This document shows, in pieces, positions 7,008 to 16,512 of a stretch of 64,000 bases of DNA (position 1 is its first letter; each line of letters opens with the position of its first letter). The stretch is from the NCBI GenBank assembly GCA_963736695.1, contig CAVTPU010000004.1, forward strand, positions 2,480,001-2,544,000. Reading direction: 5' to 3'. The notes beneath the pieces were generated by a model. That model searched no databases, was not told the origin of the DNA, and saw only the letters and a program-made list of their open reading frames with translations. Source of the DNA: CAVTPU01 sp963736695. GTDB lineage: Bacteria; Actinomycetota; Actinomycetes; Mycobacteriales; Micromonosporaceae. Position numbers and translations under genes: made by a program.

Positions 7008-9398
7008 TCAGCCGAATAGCTCCGGCAACGTACGGGTGTGGGCGTCTCGTAGTTCCTCCAGGGAGATCTCGAGAAGGCCCTCGATCACCAGCGAACTCGC
7101 CTGGCGACGAACCATGCCCAACTGGGTGCAGGCGACGCCGTTCTCGGCGGCGAGCGCCGTCAACGCCTCCTCTTGGTCGTGATCACACGACACCAACACC
7201 CGGGCCGTCGACTCGCTGAAGAGCCACACGAAGGGGCTCTCCCGTTGCGGCAGCACGATCTGAGCACCGAAACCCTTACGCAGACACGATTCGACCAACG
7301 TCTGCGCGAGACCGCCGTCGGACAGGTCGTGCGCCGAACTCAGCAGCGCGTTGGCCGACGCGGCCGCGAGCAGCGCGGCGAGTCGATGTTCGGCGTCGAG
7401 GTCAACGACCGGTGGCCGCCCGCCGAGGTGCCGGTGAATGACGTGCGCCCACTCCGAGCCGGAGAGCTCGTCGCGGGTCTCGCCCAGGAGAAAGATGGTG
7501 TCGCCTGCGGCCATGAAGCCCATCGGCGTCCGGCGGGTGACGTCGTCGAGAACGCCGAGCACCCCAACGACGGGCGTGGGGTTGATCGCTGTCGCACCGG
7601 TCTGGTTATAGAAGCTGACGTTGCCACCGGTGACCGGAATTCCGAGGCTCTGACACCCATCGGCGAGGCCGCGCACAGCCTCGGCGAACTGCCACATCAC
7701 CACCGGATCCTCCGGTGATCCGAAGTTGAGGCAGTTGGTGACCGCGACCGGGACCGCCCCGCTCGCCGCGACGTTGCGGTAGGCCTCGGCGAGCGCCAGC
7801 TGTGCTCCCGAATAGGGGTCAAGTTTAGCGAAGCGCCCATTGCCGTCGACGGAGAGCGCGACGCCGAGGCCGGTCCGTTCGTCGATACGCACCACGCCGG
7901 CGTCCTCGGGTTGCGCGAGCACGGTGTTGCCCAACACATATCGGTCGTATTGCTCGGTCACCCACGTCTTGTCGCAGAGGTTGGGTGACGAGATCAGCCG
8001 GAGCAGGTCGGCGCGCAGCTCGTCGCCGGTCGTCGGCCGGGGCAGCGTCTCCGCGCGGTCCGCGTGCAGCAGAATTCGGTCATTCGGTTCCCGCATCGGC
8101 CGGGCGTAGACCGGTCCGTCGTCGGCGAGCGAGCCCGGCGGCACGTCGCAGACCGTCTCGCCCCGCCAGCGGATCACCAACCGTCCGGCGACCTCGTCGG
8201 CCGGTGGCGCGATGACCTCGCCGATCGCGGTCGCGATGACGCCCCATTGGCCGCAGATCGACAGCACCACGGGAAGGTTCTCCGGCGTGACGATGAGCAG
8301 CATGCGTTCCTGTGACTCCGAGGCGAGCACCTCGTGCGGCTGCATCGATGGTTCGCGCAGCGGCACCAGATCGAGGTCGACGACCATCCCGGTGCCCGCT
8401 GCGGCGGCAGTCTCCGACAACGCGCAGGTCAGGCCGGCGCCGCCCAGGTCCTGAATGCCGACGACGAGGTTACCGTCATACAGTTCCAGGCAGGCTTCGA
8501 TGAGCAACTTCTCGGTGAACGGGTCGCCGACCTGCACGCTGGGCCGACGTTGCTGCGACTCGTCATCAAAGGTGGCGCTGGCGAGCACGGAGACGCCGCC
8601 GATGCCGTCGCGCCCGGTCTTGGCTCCGATGAGGACGACGATGTTGCCGACGCCGGCGGCGGCCTTGTTCTGCAGGCGACTGGCGGGCAGGACGCCCACA
8701 CAGAGCGCGTTGATGAGCGGGTTGCCCTGATAGCACTCGTCGAAGACGATCTCGCCGCCGATGTTGGGCAGGCCCAGGCAGTTGCCATAGCCACCGATGC
8801 CGGCGACGACACCGGGCAGGACTCGTCGGGTGTCCTCGTGGTCGGCTGCTCCGAACCGCAGTGGGTCCATGACCGCGATCGGTCGGGCTCCCATCGCGAG
8901 GATGTCGCGGACGATGCCGCCGACACCTGTCGCGGCGCCCTGATGTGGCTCCACAAAGGACGGATGGTTGTGTGACTCGACCTTGAACGTCACCGCGAGC
9001 CGGTCAGAGACCTGGATCACCCCGGCGTTCTCACCGATGCCTGCGAGCAGTCGATCCGACGGCGGTGCTTTCTCCCCGAATTGCCGCAGATGAACCTTGC
9101 TTGACTTGTACGAACAGTGTTCGCTCCACATGATCGAATACATCGCCAGTTCGCTCTCGGTCGGACGCCGTCCGAGGATCTGGCGGATTCGCTCGTATTC
9201 GTCGGGCTGCAGACCCAGCTCGAGATAGGGCTGATGCTCGTGTGGGGTGTCGACCGCCCGTGCGACCGTGTCAAAGCCGATGTCTCGCCACGCCATGCCG
9301 GCTGCGGCGTTCTCGACTGCCGTGACGTGCGCATCGAGCATGTCAGTCTCCGCCGGCGTCGCGGGGGGCTGGTCGGTGGTGGGCCCGGTCGTGGTCAT
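7008..9398 (-). CDS. purL: Phosphoribosylformylglycinamidine synthase subunit PurL
   Basis: Synthetase subunit of the three-part FGAM synthase (PurL with PurQ and PurS): makes FGAM from FGAR, ATP and ammonia. The 796-residue length is the small PurL form that needs separate PurQ and PurS. Visible signatures include MYSIMWSEHCSYKSSK, TFKVESHNHPSFVEP, LPNIGGE, GGAGLT, TGGNVSFYN and SSAHDLSDGGLA. The ATG at 9398 overlaps the purQ stop codon (ATGA), indicating translational coupling in the purS-purQ-purL operon. A long palindromic terminator lies just downstream. Confidence 0.97.
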   Translation of the reverse strand: MTTTGPTTDQPPATPAETDMLDAHVTAVENAAAGMAWRDIGFDTVARAVDTPHEHQPYLELGLQPDEYERIRQILGRRPTESELAMYSIMWSEHCSYKSSKVHLRQFGEKAPPSDRLLAGIGENAGVIQVSDRLAVTFKVESHNHPSFVEPHQGAATGVGGIVRDILAMGARPIAVMDPLRFGAADHEDTRRVLPGVVAGIGGYGNCLGLPNIGGEIVFDECYQGNPLINALCVGVLPASRLQNKAAAGVGNIVVLIGAKTGRDGIGGVSVLASATFDDESQQRRPSVQVGDPFTEKLLIEACLELYDGNLVVGIQDLGGAGLTCALSETAAAAGTGMVVDLDLVPLREPSMQPHEVLASESQERMLLIVTPENLPVVLSICGQWGVIATAIGEVIAPPADEVAGRLVIRWRGETVCDVPPGSLADDGPVYARPMREPNDRILLHADRAETLPRPTTGDELRADLLRLISSPNLCDKTWVTEQYDRYVLGNTVLAQPEDAGVVRIDERTGLGVALSVDGNGRFAKLDPYSGAQLALAEAYRNVAASGAVPVAVTNCLNFGSPEDPVVMWQFAEAVRGLADGCQSLGIPVTGGNVSFYNQTGATAINPTPVVGVLGVLDDVTRRTPMGFMAAGDTIFLLGETRDELSGSEWAHVIHRHLGGRPPVVDLDAEHRLAALLAAASANALLSSAHDLSDGGLAQTLVESCLRKGFGAQIVLPQRESPFVWLFSESTARVLVSCDHDQEEALTALAAENGVACTQLGMVRRQASSLVIEGLLEISLEELRDAHTRTLPELFG

Positions 9399-10078
9399 GC
9401 GGTGACTCCGGCGAGATGCGTGAGCAGCGAGGTGAACAGGCCCAGCCCATCGGCAGTGGGTCCGGTGAGCTCATCGATCGCGTGCTCGGGGTGCGGCATG
9501 ATGCCGACGACGTTGCCGGCTTCGTTGCGAATGGCGGCGATGTCACGCAGCGAACCGTTCGGATTGCCGCCGACATATCGGGCCACGACCCGGTCCTCGG
9601 CGTCCAGCTCATCCAGCGTGAAGCGGTCCGCGACATAGCGCCCCTCGCCGTTCTTCACCGGAACGACGATCTCCTGACCGAACCCGAAGGCGTTGCTCCA
9701 AGCCGACGCGGTCGAGTCGACGCGCAGTCGCTGATCGCGGCTTCGGAAGTGCAGGTGCTGGTTGCGGGTCAGCGCGCCGGGCAATAGGTGCGCCTCGCAG
9801 AGGATCTGGAAGCCGTTGCAGATGCCGAGCACCGGCATGCCTTCCTGGGCCGCGTCGACGATCGAACCCATCACTGCGGAGAATCGCGCAATCGCCCCAC
9901 ACCGCAGATAGTCCCCATAGGAGAAGCCACCCGGCAGGACCACCGCGTCGACTTGGTGCAGCTTCGGATCGGCGTGCCACAACCGCACGGGTGTGGCACC
10001 GGCGCGGGCCACCGCCCGTGCGGCGTCCCGGTCGTCGAGTGAGCCGGGGAAGGTCACCACCCCGACGATCACGCTCAC
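9395..10078 (-). CDS. purQ: Phosphoribosylformylglycinamidine synthase subunit PurQ (glutaminase)
   Basis: Class I glutamine amidotransferase subunit of 227 residues that supplies ammonia to PurL. The catalytic Cys is in LGICNGFQIL and the His/Glu pair is in MPHPEHAID near the C-terminus. VVTFPGSLDDRDAARAV is the usual N-terminus. It starts with GTG overlapping the purS stop (GTGA) and ends by overlapping the purL start (ATGA), so the three subunits are coupled. Confidence 0.97.
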   Translation of the reverse strand: MSVIVGVVTFPGSLDDRDAARAVARAGATPVRLWHADPKLHQVDAVVLPGGFSYGDYLRCGAIARFSAVMGSIVDAAQEGMPVLGICNGFQILCEAHLLPGALTRNQHLHFRSRDQRLRVDSTASAWSNAFGFGQEIVVPVKNGEGRYVADRFTLDELDAEDRVVARYVGGNPNGSLRDIAAIRNEAGNVVGIMPHPEHAIDELTGPTADGLGLFTSLLTHLAGVTA

Positions 10079-10332
10079 GGGGCGGCCGCTTCGGCGTCAT
10101 CGGTGATGTGGATGGTGAAGTCCTCGATCACCGGATTGGCGAGAAGCTTATCCGCGATCTGATGCGCCTGGTGCGGATTGGCATCCTCAGCGAATTCGAT
10201 CTCGATACGCTTTCCGATACGCACGGACGTGACTCCCGTCACGCCGAGTCGAGGAAGAGCGTTGGCGACCGCCTGACCCTGCGGGTCAAGGATCTCTGGT
10301 TTGAGCATGACATCGACGACGACGCGAGCCAC
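10075..10332 (-). CDS. purS: Phosphoribosylformylglycinamidine synthase subunit PurS
   Basis: Small 85-residue subunit that bridges PurL and PurQ and allows ammonia transfer. VVVDVMLKPEILDPQGQAVANALPRLG and the SVRIGKRIEIEF segment are characteristic. The GTG start at 10332 is the first gene of the purS-Q-L operon, and the stop overlaps purQ. The promoter should lie in the 170-base gap upstream, in which I see no clear operator. Confidence 0.95.
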   Translation of the reverse strand: MARVVVDVMLKPEILDPQGQAVANALPRLGVTGVTSVRIGKRIEIEFAEDANPHQAHQIADKLLANPVIEDFTIHITDDAEAAAP

Positions 10333-10503
10333 GGATGCTCCTGACTGTGGTTCGGCAGGCTGGCCGCCCTACATGGGCGTCCAACAGCCTACCGGTTTCG
10401 CCCCTGTCCTCCAGGCTTCCCCATCGACCCCGGGCGACGAGTGTGGGGTCCGCGGCGACGACGTGGCCTGCGGTGATCGAGTCAACGCGCAGCGTTGCCG
10501 ATC

Positions 10504-11109
10504 TCAAGCCGTGAGGTTGACCGCGCTCACCACGGCGAGCACCGTGCAGACTCCGGCACCCACATATCGCAACACGGACAGCCGGACATGACGCAACAGC
10601 ACCCGGCCGAGCAGCACCCCGGCCCCGGCGACCGTGGACAGCGCCATCCAGGCTCCGACGAAGACCGGCACCGCGGGGCGTCCGCCGGCGACGAGGCTCG
10701 CGATGAGCAACTGCGACAGGTCACCCCACTCGGCGGCGAAGAGAACCGCGAAGCTCGCCGCCGCGGCCCGCCAACCGGTGCGAGCGTCATGGATCTTCTC
10801 GGCGTACTCTCGCTGCTCTTCGGCTCCCTTGGCATCGGCGCCGCGGGCACCCCGAGCGAGCACGATCGCGCCGACGACGAACAGTGTGATCACCGCGATC
10901 CGCACCGGCAGGTCGGGAAGCAGGGTCAACACCTGCCCGGCGGCGACAGCGATGGCGCACTGAATGCCGAAAGCGGCGACAACGCCCAACCACACCGGCA
11001 ACGGCGGATATCTCGTCGTCAGCACGAGGGTCGCGATGAACGTCTTGTCGGGCAGCTCCACCGGCACGATCAGGACGAAAGCCGCGAGCGCTGCGGTGAT
11101 CCACTCCAT
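10504..11109 (-). CDS. TMEM165/GDT1 (UPF0016) family membrane transporter
   Basis: Six-helix membrane protein of 201 residues. The family carries two E-x-G-D-(K/R)-(S/T) motifs; here ELPDKT (near residue 18, with Pro replacing Gly) and EWGDLSQ (near residue 127, with Leu replacing Lys) occupy those places. GDT1 proteins move Mn2+ or Ca2+ across membranes; the substrate here is inferred only. It sits between purS and purB on the same strand but is not part of purine synthesis. Confidence 0.85.
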   Translation of the reverse strand: MEWITAALAAFVLIVPVELPDKTFIATLVLTTRYPPLPVWLGVVAAFGIQCAIAVAAGQVLTLLPDLPVRIAVITLFVVGAIVLARGARGADAKGAEEQREYAEKIHDARTGWRAAAASFAVLFAAEWGDLSQLLIASLVAGGRPAVPVFVGAWMALSTVAGAGVLLGRVLLRHVRLSVLRYVGAGVCTVLAVVSAVNLTA

Positions 11110-11147
11110 CCGGTCAGTCTGTCAGCACAGGCTCGGCGAGCACCAGT

Positions 11148-12590
11148 TCAGATGATCGGCTCCGGCTGATATCCGACGACGTCCGGATGCAGCTCAAGCA
11201 CCGCGGCGACCCGATCGGCGACGGCCTGGGTCTGCGCGCTGGCGGCGCCGACGAACGCCGCCCGGTCGGCGAGCAACGCCTCGATGTCTGCCGCCGCCAA
11301 GCCCAACCGCGGATCGGCGGCCAGCCGCGCCACCAAGTCGTTGCCGGCGGTGGCGCGGTCGCGCATGGCGAGCGCGACCGCGACCGCGTGTTCCTTGATC
11401 GCCTCGTGCGCGACCTCCCGCCCGACCCCTCGCCGGACCGCTGCGACGAGCACCTTGGTCGTGGCCAGAAACGGCAGGTAACGGTCGAGTTCGCGGTCCA
11501 CCACAGCCGGATACGCCCCGAACTCGTCGAGGACGGTGAGCGTCGTCGCGAACAGCCCGTCAACGGCGAAGAACGCGCCGGGCAGCGCCACTCGGCGCAC
11601 CACCGAGCAGGAGACGTCTCCCTCGTTCCATTGATCTCCGGAGAGTTCACCGACCATCGACAGGTATCCCCGCACGATGACGGCGAGTCCGTTGATCCGC
11701 TCGCACGACCGGGTGTTCATCTTGTGGGGCATCGCCGACGATCCGACCTGTCCGGCGCGGAATCCTTCGGTGACCAGTTCCTGCCCGGCCATCAGCCTGA
11801 TGGTGGTCGCCAGGGAGGAGGGCGCCGCCGCCGACTGTGCCAGCGCCGACAGCACATCGAAGTCAAGCGACCGCGGATAGACCTGTCCGACGCTGGTGAG
11901 CACCTGAGTGAACCCCAGGTGATCGGCGACTTCTTTCTCCAGCGCGACCAGCCGGATCGGGTCACCCAGCAGGTCCAGCTGGTCCTGGGCGGTGCCGACC
12001 GGTCCCTTGATGCCGCGCAACGGATAGCGGTGCAGCAGATCGGTCATCCGGTCGTACGCGATGAGTAGTTCTTCGGCTGCCGAGGCGAAACGTTTGCCGA
12101 GGGTGGTGGCCTGCGCCGGCACGTTGTGCGAGCGCCCCACCATGACGAGGCCGTCGAACTCCAGCGCCCGTGCGGCGAGGCTCGCGAGCGTCGCGACGAT
12201 CCGGTCGCGGACCAACTCCATCGAGCGACGGATCTGCGTCTGTTCGACATTTTCGGTGAGGTCGCGCGACGTCATCCCTTTGTGGATGTGTTCGTGTCCG
12301 GCGAGCGCGGCGAACTCCTCGATGCGGGCCTTGACGTCGTGCCGGGTGACCCGTTCCCGGGCGGCGATGCTGGCCAGGTCGACGTCGTCGACAACTGATC
12401 GATACGCCTCGATCACCCCGTCCGGCACGTCGACGCCGAGCCGGCGCTGGGCGGCGAGCACCGCCACCCACAGTCGGCGTTCGGCTCGGACCTTCTCCTC
12501 CGGCGACCAGATCCGAATCAGCTCGGCGGAGGCATAACGGGTGGCGAGCACATCGGGGATCACCGGCGGGGCGGCGGACGTTTTGATCAC
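11148..12590 (-). CDS. purB: Adenylosuccinate lyase
   Basis: Acts twice in purine synthesis: cleaves SAICAR to AICAR and adenylosuccinate to AMP, releasing fumarate. The fumarase/ASL superfamily signature GSSAMPHKMNTRSCERI is present, with SRDLTENVEQTQI and VGRSHNVPAQATTLGKR contributing to the active site. The length of 480 residues is normal. I chose the GTG at 12590 (VIKTSAAPPVIPDVLATRY); the frame stays open another 77 codons upstream, but that part is Arg-rich shadow coding of the neighbouring regulator. Confidence 0.95.
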   Translation of the reverse strand: MIKTSAAPPVIPDVLATRYASAELIRIWSPEEKVRAERRLWVAVLAAQRRLGVDVPDGVIEAYRSVVDDVDLASIAARERVTRHDVKARIEEFAALAGHEHIHKGMTSRDLTENVEQTQIRRSMELVRDRIVATLASLAARALEFDGLVMVGRSHNVPAQATTLGKRFASAAEELLIAYDRMTDLLHRYPLRGIKGPVGTAQDQLDLLGDPIRLVALEKEVADHLGFTQVLTSVGQVYPRSLDFDVLSALAQSAAAPSSLATTIRLMAGQELVTEGFRAGQVGSSAMPHKMNTRSCERINGLAVIVRGYLSMVGELSGDQWNEGDVSCSVVRRVALPGAFFAVDGLFATTLTVLDEFGAYPAVVDRELDRYLPFLATTKVLVAAVRRGVGREVAHEAIKEHAVAVALAMRDRATAGNDLVARLAADPRLGLAAADIEALLADRAAFVGAASAQTQAVADRVAAVLELHPDVVGYQPEPII

Positions 12591-12622
12591 GTGCTCATTT
12601 CTAGCAGCCGGGTGCGGGTTGA

Positions 12623-13252
12623 TCAGCGACCGCGCCAGTCGACTCCGCGCAGGGTCGCCTGCGCCCCGACCCAGAGCACTGTCACCAACCGGTCGGCGGT
12701 CTCCTCGGGAGATTCGTCGGGGTGGTCGGCGAGCCAGTCCGCGACGGCCTCGGCGGCGCCGACGAGTGCGTGGCTGGTGGCGGTCAACGCCGCCTCGGGC
12801 ATGGGGTGTCCGGCGGCGCAAGCGGCGTCGGCGAGCAGCGCGGTGACCATCTCGACGAACCGGGCGCGCAGCTGTGCCAGCACCGAGGCCGACGGTTCCT
12901 GCGCTCGGGCGTGTCGATAGAGCACCGACCAGCCCTCCCGGTGCGCGGCGACAAACCGCAGGAAGCCGGTCAGGCCGCGGCGCAATTGTTCCGGCGGGTC
13001 GAGTCCGGCCTCGACGGCCGCCGCGACCGCCTCGAGCAGCCGGGTCCCCTCCCGGTGCAGGCAGGCGATGAAGAGGTCCTCTTTGGCGCCGAGATAGGCA
13101 TAGACCATGGGTTTGGAGACCCCGGCGGCGTCGGCGATCTCGTCGACGCTGGCCGGGTGATAACCCCGCTGGGAAAAGATCGTCACCGCCGCGTCGAGCA
13201 TCTGCGCTTCGCGCACCGCTCGCGGGAGTCGTTGAAACGCCGGCTGTCGCAC
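12623..13252 (-). CDS. TetR-family transcriptional regulator
   Basis: Regulator of 209 residues. The N-terminal helix-turn-helix is typical (REAQMLDAAVTIFSQRGYHPASVDEIADAAGVSKPMVYAYLGAKEDLF, about residues 14-60); the C-terminal half is a ligand-binding domain. It is transcribed away from an SCP2-like gene, and a perfect 30-bp palindrome begins only 14 bases from its GTG start, so it probably represses itself and the divergent gene. The ligand is likely hydrophobic (a fatty acyl or sterol-like molecule), an inference from the partner gene. Confidence 0.9.
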   Translation of the reverse strand: MRQPAFQRLPRAVREAQMLDAAVTIFSQRGYHPASVDEIADAAGVSKPMVYAYLGAKEDLFIACLHREGTRLLEAVAAAVEAGLDPPEQLRRGLTGFLRFVAAHREGWSVLYRHARAQEPSASVLAQLRARFVEMVTALLADAACAAGHPMPEAALTATSHALVGAAEAVADWLADHPDESPEETADRLVTVLWVGAQATLRGVDWRGR

Positions 13253-13266
13253 GCTGGACAGCTTAC

Positions 13267-13296
13267 CTACTCGTGCGTAACGTTACGCACGAGTAG
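13267..13296. promoter_or_regulatory. 30-bp perfect palindrome, predicted TetR operator
   Basis: Bases 13267-13281 are the exact reverse complement of 13282-13296; the core reads TGCGTAACGTTACGCA. It occupies the divergent intergenic gap between the TetR gene (start 13252) and the SCP2-like gene (start 13322), where binding would block both promoters. Confidence 0.85.
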
Positions 13297-13321
13297 TCAC
13301 TTCCCATTCCACGGAGCCCCC

Positions 13322-13768
13322 ATGACTTTCGACATCTCCGCCCTCAGCGGCGCCACGCCGGCCGAATTCGCCGCCGCGGTCAAAGGCGCGTCCAAGAGCG
13401 ACCTTGAGGCCGCGCTCAGCGGTGACCACCGGGCCACCCTGCTCGGCACGATCTTCGCCCGATTCCCCGACCAGTTCCGCGCGGACCGAGCGGGAGCCAC
13501 CAGCGCCGTCGTGCATTGGACGATCACCGGCGGTCCCGCCGACCCGGAGACCTTCGAGCTGGTCATCGCCGACGGCACCTGCGTCCTGTCGCCAGCCCCC
13601 CAGGCCGACCCGAAGCTCGCCGTCACCGTCGGAGGGCTCGACTTCCTCAAGCTCGTCGCCGGCGCGGCCAACCCGATGACCATGTTCATGACCGGCAAGC
13701 TCAAGGCCAAGGGCGACCTCGGACTCGCCGCCAACCTCGCCAACCTCTTCGACCTTCCCCGGTCCTGA
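13322..13768 (+). CDS. SCP2 sterol-binding domain protein
   Basis: Protein of 148 residues. The C-terminal part LAVTVGGLDFLKLVAGAANPMTMFMTGKLKAKGDLGLA is a clear SCP-2 sterol-transfer fold signature. Such proteins bind fatty acyl or sterol-like ligands in a hydrophobic cavity. It is divergent from a TetR regulator with a shared operator, suggesting ligand-controlled expression. It starts at the ATG after the operator. It is followed by a hairpin terminator. Confidence 0.88.
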   Translation: MTFDISALSGATPAEFAAAVKGASKSDLEAALSGDHRATLLGTIFARFPDQFRADRAGATSAVVHWTITGGPADPETFELVIADGTCVLSPAPQADPKLAVTVGGLDFLKLVAGAANPMTMFMTGKLKAKGDLGLAANLANLFDLPRS

Positions 13769-13777
13769 TCGACGGCG

Positions 13778-13823
13778 GCGTCCCGGCCGGCCCGGTTCGC
13801 GTGGACCGCGTCGGCCGGGACGC
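13778..13823. terminator. Hairpin terminator between SCP2 gene and purD
   Basis: Inverted repeat with 12-bp arms (13778-13789 and 13812-13823, GCGTCCCGGCCG paired with CGGCCGGGACGC) around a 22-base loop, between convergent genes; likely works in both directions. Confidence 0.65.
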
Positions 13824-13827
13824 TGTC

Positions 13828-15081
13828 TCAATGCGGCGCGTCGGCCCCGCGGTCTTCCCGGGCCGCGTCGAGCGCGATGTCGGACCGAACCTGCCCGCCG
13901 GCCAGATGGACACCGGCCATGATCTCGTACGCCCGCTCGCGCGCGGCGGCGACATGCGGCCCCGTGCCGAGGCAGCCGAGCACCCGGCCACCGGCCGAGA
14001 CAAGCTCGCCGGCAGCCGTGCGCACGGTGCCCGCGTGCAGCACACCGGGGCGGTCCGCGCCGGTGATGACGTCGCCGACCCGAGGCGGTTCGGGATAGCC
14101 AGCCGCGGCGAGCACCACCAACACCGCCGCCCCAGGCCGCCACCGCAACGGCGGATGTTGGTCCAGAGTTCCAGTCGCGGCCGCGAACAGCAGACCCGCG
14201 AGCGGCGTCTCGAGCAAGGCCAACACGGTCTGGGTCTCCGGGTCGCCGAATCGGGCGTTGAACTCCACGACCCGTGGCCCGGACGACGTCAGCGCGAGCC
14301 CGACATAGAGAACCCCGGCAAACGGGGTGCCCCGACGACGCATCGCGGCGAGAGTGGGGTGCACGACCCGGCTCATCACGTCGGGCACCAGATCGTCGGG
14401 CACCCCGACCACCGGCGCATAGGCGCCCATCCCCCCAGTGTTGGGGCCGGTGTCGCCGTCACCGATCCGCTTGAAGTCCTGCGCCGGCACCAACGCGACC
14501 GCACTGGAACCATCGGTGATCACAAAGAGCGAGACCTCGGGCCCGTCGAGAAACTCCTCGATGACCACCCGCTCACAGGCCTTCGCATGGGCTCGCGCCA
14601 CGGCGCGATCGGAGGTCACCACCACGCCCTTGCCTGCCGCGAGCCCGTCATCCTTGACGACATAGGGCGCGCCGAACTCGTCAAGCGCCGCGTCGGCCTC
14701 CGCCTCAGTTGTGCAGACCCGGGCCCGCGCGGTCGGCACCCCCGCCTCGGCCATCACCTCTTTCGCGAACGCCTTCGAGCCCTCCAACCGGGCGGCCGCC
14801 GCCGATGGGCCGAAGCACGTGAAGCCCGCCTCCCGCAGCGAGTCGCCCACTCCGGCGACCAGCGGCGCCTCTGGGCCGATCACAACGAGGTCGGGGCGCA
14901 CCTCGCGGGCGAGCGCGACCACCGCGGCCGGGTCGACTGTGGCCACTGGGCGCAGGGTCGCCGACTCGGCGATGCCGGGGTTGCCGGGGGCCGCGATCAC
15001 CTCGGTCACGGCGTCGTCGTCGGCGAGGGCCAGGGCGATCGAGTGCTCCCGCCCACCAGATCCGATTAGAAGTACTCGCAC
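13828..15081 (-). CDS. purD: Phosphoribosylamine-glycine ligase
   Basis: Joins glycine to phosphoribosylamine to make GAR. The 417-residue ATP-grasp enzyme begins VRVLLIGSGGREHS and has GPEAPLVAG, the ATP-grasp stretch APYVVKDDGLAAGKGVVV, and the conserved NTGGMGAYAP and EFNARFGDPETQ. The start is GTG at 15081. It is on the same strand as purA upstream, 42 bases apart, and they may form an operon. Confidence 0.97.
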   Translation of the reverse strand: MRVLLIGSGGREHSIALALADDDAVTEVIAAPGNPGIAESATLRPVATVDPAAVVALAREVRPDLVVIGPEAPLVAGVGDSLREAGFTCFGPSAAAARLEGSKAFAKEVMAEAGVPTARARVCTTEAEADAALDEFGAPYVVKDDGLAAGKGVVVTSDRAVARAHAKACERVVIEEFLDGPEVSLFVITDGSSAVALVPAQDFKRIGDGDTGPNTGGMGAYAPVVGVPDDLVPDVMSRVVHPTLAAMRRRGTPFAGVLYVGLALTSSGPRVVEFNARFGDPETQTVLALLETPLAGLLFAAATGTLDQHPPLRWRPGAAVLVVLAAAGYPEPPRVGDVITGADRPGVLHAGTVRTAAGELVSAGGRVLGCLGTGPHVAAARERAYEIMAGVHLAGGQVRSDIALDAAREDRGADAPH

Positions 15082-15123
15082 GTCGGGTGATCTTAATCGG
15101 CGCCACGCCGGCCTCTTCGGCGA

Positions 15124-16410
15124 TCACACCAACGACGCGCGCACCACGTTCTGCTCCCGACCCGGGCCGACGCCGATCACGCTGACCCGGGCGCCAGCGA
15201 GCGTCTCGATCTGTTCGATATATGCCTGAGCGGCGGCCGGCAGGTCCGCCATCGTGCGGCACTGGGAGATGTCCTCGCTCCAGCCGTCGAAGACCTCATA
15301 GACCGGGCGGGCGTGGTGCAGCGCCGTCTGGGTCATCGGCATCTCGTCGACGACCTCGCCATCGATCTCATAGCCGATGCACACCGGCACCTCGGCGAGT
15401 CCGGAGAGCACATCGAGTTTGGTGATCACCAGGTCGGTGATGCCGTTGACTCGCACCGCATAACGTGCGGCGACCGCATCGAACCATCCGCATCGACGCT
15501 GCCGACCTGTGGTCGTGCCGAACTCGACGCCGACCGAACGCAGGTGTTCGCCGGCGGCGTCGAAGAGCTCCGTCGGAAACGGCCCCGCGCCCACCCGGGT
15601 GACATAGGCCTTCGCGACTCCGATGACCCGGGTGATGCGGGTGGGCGGAATGCCGGAGCCGACGCAGGCTCCGCCGGAGGTCGGGTTCGACGAGGTGACG
15701 AACGGATAGGTGCCGTGGTCGACGTCGAGCAATGTGGCTTGGGCGCCTTCGAGCAGGACTGTCTGGTCACGCTCCAACGCGTGGGCGAGTTCCTGGCGAG
15801 CGTCACCGATATAGGGACGCAGGCGCGCGGCATAACCGAGGTATTCCTCCAACACCGCCGTCGCGTCGATCGCCTTGCGGTTATAGACCTTGACGAGAAC
15901 CTGGTTCTTCTCGCGCAACGCGAGCTCGAGCTTCTGCTCAAGAATGCCGGGGTCGAGCAGGTCCTGCACGCGAATGCCGACGCGCGCGACCTTATCGCCG
16001 TAGGCCGGGCCGATGCCCCGGCCCGTTGTGCCGATGCGCGCCGACCCGAGATAGCGTTCCACCACTTTGTCCAGTGCCCGGTGGTGGGGCATGATCAGAT
16101 GCGCGTCGGCCGAGATGATCAAACGGTCGCAGGAGACGCCCCGCTCGGTCAGCCCGTCGATCTCACCGATGAGCACCTTCGGATCGATGACGACCCCGTT
16201 GCCGATCACCGGAGTGCAACTCGGGGTGAGGACCCCCGAGGGCATGAGGTGCAGGGCGAAACGCCGCCCATCGGGCAAGATCACCGTGTGACCGGCGTTG
16301 TTACCGCCCTGATATCGCACGACATAGTCGACCCGCTCCCCGAGCAGGTCGGTCACCTTGCCCTTACCCTCGTCGCCCCACTGCGCGCCGATGAGCACGA
16401 TCGCTGGCAT
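15124..16410 (-). CDS. purA: Adenylosuccinate synthase
   Basis: GTP-dependent ligation of aspartate to IMP, the first step to AMP. The P-loop-like QWGDEGKGK is at residues 9-17 from the ATG at 16410, and the second signature QGGNNAGHTV follows. The 428-residue length is normal. The ATG is supported by GGGAGG seven bases upstream; an in-frame start six codons earlier is less likely. It is divergent from the DAG-kinase-like gene. Confidence 0.97.
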   Translation of the reverse strand: MPAIVLIGAQWGDEGKGKVTDLLGERVDYVVRYQGGNNAGHTVILPDGRRFALHLMPSGVLTPSCTPVIGNGVVIDPKVLIGEIDGLTERGVSCDRLIISADAHLIMPHHRALDKVVERYLGSARIGTTGRGIGPAYGDKVARVGIRVQDLLDPGILEQKLELALREKNQVLVKVYNRKAIDATAVLEEYLGYAARLRPYIGDARQELAHALERDQTVLLEGAQATLLDVDHGTYPFVTSSNPTSGGACVGSGIPPTRITRVIGVAKAYVTRVGAGPFPTELFDAAGEHLRSVGVEFGTTTGRQRRCGWFDAVAARYAVRVNGITDLVITKLDVLSGLAEVPVCIGYEIDGEVVDEMPMTQTALHHARPVYEVFDGWSEDISQCRTMADLPAAAQAYIEQIETLAGARVSVIGVGPGREQNVVRASLV

Positions 16411-16512
16411 CTTCCGCCTCCCGAGCATCCCGAGGGGGCGCCGCCCGCCGGTGTGCCCGCCGATGTCAGGCTAACAAGGAAGGCTGGCGACCATCGTGAG
16501 GAGGGCTCACTC

